This document shows positions 63,938 through 64,000 of a stretch of 64,000 nt of DNA, one piece after another (position 1 is the stretch's first letter; every line of letters begins with the position of its first letter). The stretch is from Aeromonas fluvialis (GTDB lineage Bacteria > Pseudomonadota > Gammaproteobacteria > Enterobacterales > Aeromonadaceae). The notes beneath the pieces are model-generated. The model saw only the letters and a program-made list of their open reading frames with translations, ran no database searches and was not told the origin of the DNA. The stretch is taken from assembly GCF_000819885.1 (NCBI RefSeq), contig NZ_CDBO01000053.1:55866-119865 (forward strand), given 5' to 3'. The translations under genes and the position numbers were made by a program.

Positions 63938-64000
63938 ATGAGCGAACGAACAGCGAAAGCCATCTTTTTGCAATTATCTGCTTGCCAGAAAGAATCTGTT
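63938..64000 (+). CDS. possible start of a further gene (partial)
   Basis: ATG at 63938 opens a frame (MSERTAKAIFLQLSACQ and on) that is still open at the end of the window after 21 codons. Weak ribosome binding site (GGTGG). Too short to identify; reported as possible only. Confidence 0.35.
   Translation, partial: MSERTAKAIFLQLSACQKESV

Overview
The window reads as chromosome of a GC-rich gammaproteobacterium, most likely Aeromonas or a close relative. That is inference from gene content and order: aconitase B of the 865-residue type, an argE / argCBFGH divergon, folB next to plsY, ssb and uvrA flanking a curli locus, an FNR-type ompW region and a SutR/BenE pair. I see no prophage, insertion sequence, CRISPR array or rRNA operon. 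Almost everything is core metabolism and envelope biology, with a scatter of decayed genes.

Layout. 0-8 kb: end of a patatin-type outer-membrane phospholipase, acnB, a CSS-motif/EAL c-di-GMP phosphodiesterase, an FAD lactone-oxidase-like enzyme and a COG0523 GTPase preceded by a short coupled leader frame. 8-14.4 kb: an RND pump (permease plus lipoprotein adaptor) divergent from a TetR regulator and an MdtD-like MFS pump, with overlapping TetR-type palindromes between them. 14.4-17.1 kb: a YbaK-like editing domain, folK-folB, plsY and a tRNA operon (Phe-Thr-Phe-Asn). 17.2-26.4 kb: a nucleoside-recognition membrane protein, a small unknown protein, then arginine biosynthesis (argCBFGH on the minus strand, argE divergent) with tandem ArgR boxes spaced 21 bp. 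26.6-32.2 kb: ppc, ybaK, and a LysR regulator divergent from a cidA/cidB (lrgA/lrgB) pair. 32.3-38.9 kb: a broken periplasmic binding protein, dhaR convergent with dhaKLM (dhaL has lost about 130 bp), and a purine permease under a perfect PurR-box match. 39.2-42.8 kb: a cold-shock protein, a small charged protein, a frameshifted CDF cation transporter, a 40-residue basic protein and an amino-acid-type periplasmic binding protein.

42.9-51.7 kb is the most interesting block: ssb, then csgD-E-F-G-B-A-C on one strand, then uvrA. The curli genes sit between two SOS genes that are adjacent and divergent in E. coli. CsgA has about 18 repeats (five in E. coli), CsgB has six clean 22-residue repeats, and a strong intrinsic terminator is encoded inside the signal-peptide codons of csgC.

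51.8-64 kb: a CHASE4-like/GGDEF diguanylate cyclase, a small membrane protein convergent with it, ompW with an FNR-like box, a chemoreceptor followed 8 bp later by an orphan solute-binding protein, a GNAT acetyltransferase, metF with tandem MetJ boxes, two decayed genes fused by a deletion (a DUF3103-like gene and benE), an intact SutR-type regulator still flanked by two matched palindromes, nnrS and the probable start of one more gene.

Functional themes are biofilm and second messenger control (curli, CsgD, one c-di-GMP synthase, one phosphodiesterase), amino-acid and nucleotide regulons with recognisable operators (ArgR, PurR, MetJ, LexA, FNR), and multidrug efflux. Several lesions (dhaL, benE/DUF3103, binding protein at 32.3 kb, CDF transporter) are either real gene decay or, for the single-base ones, possibly sequencing error. 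The dhaL and benE/DUF3103 events are large deletions and unlikely to be base-calling artefacts.
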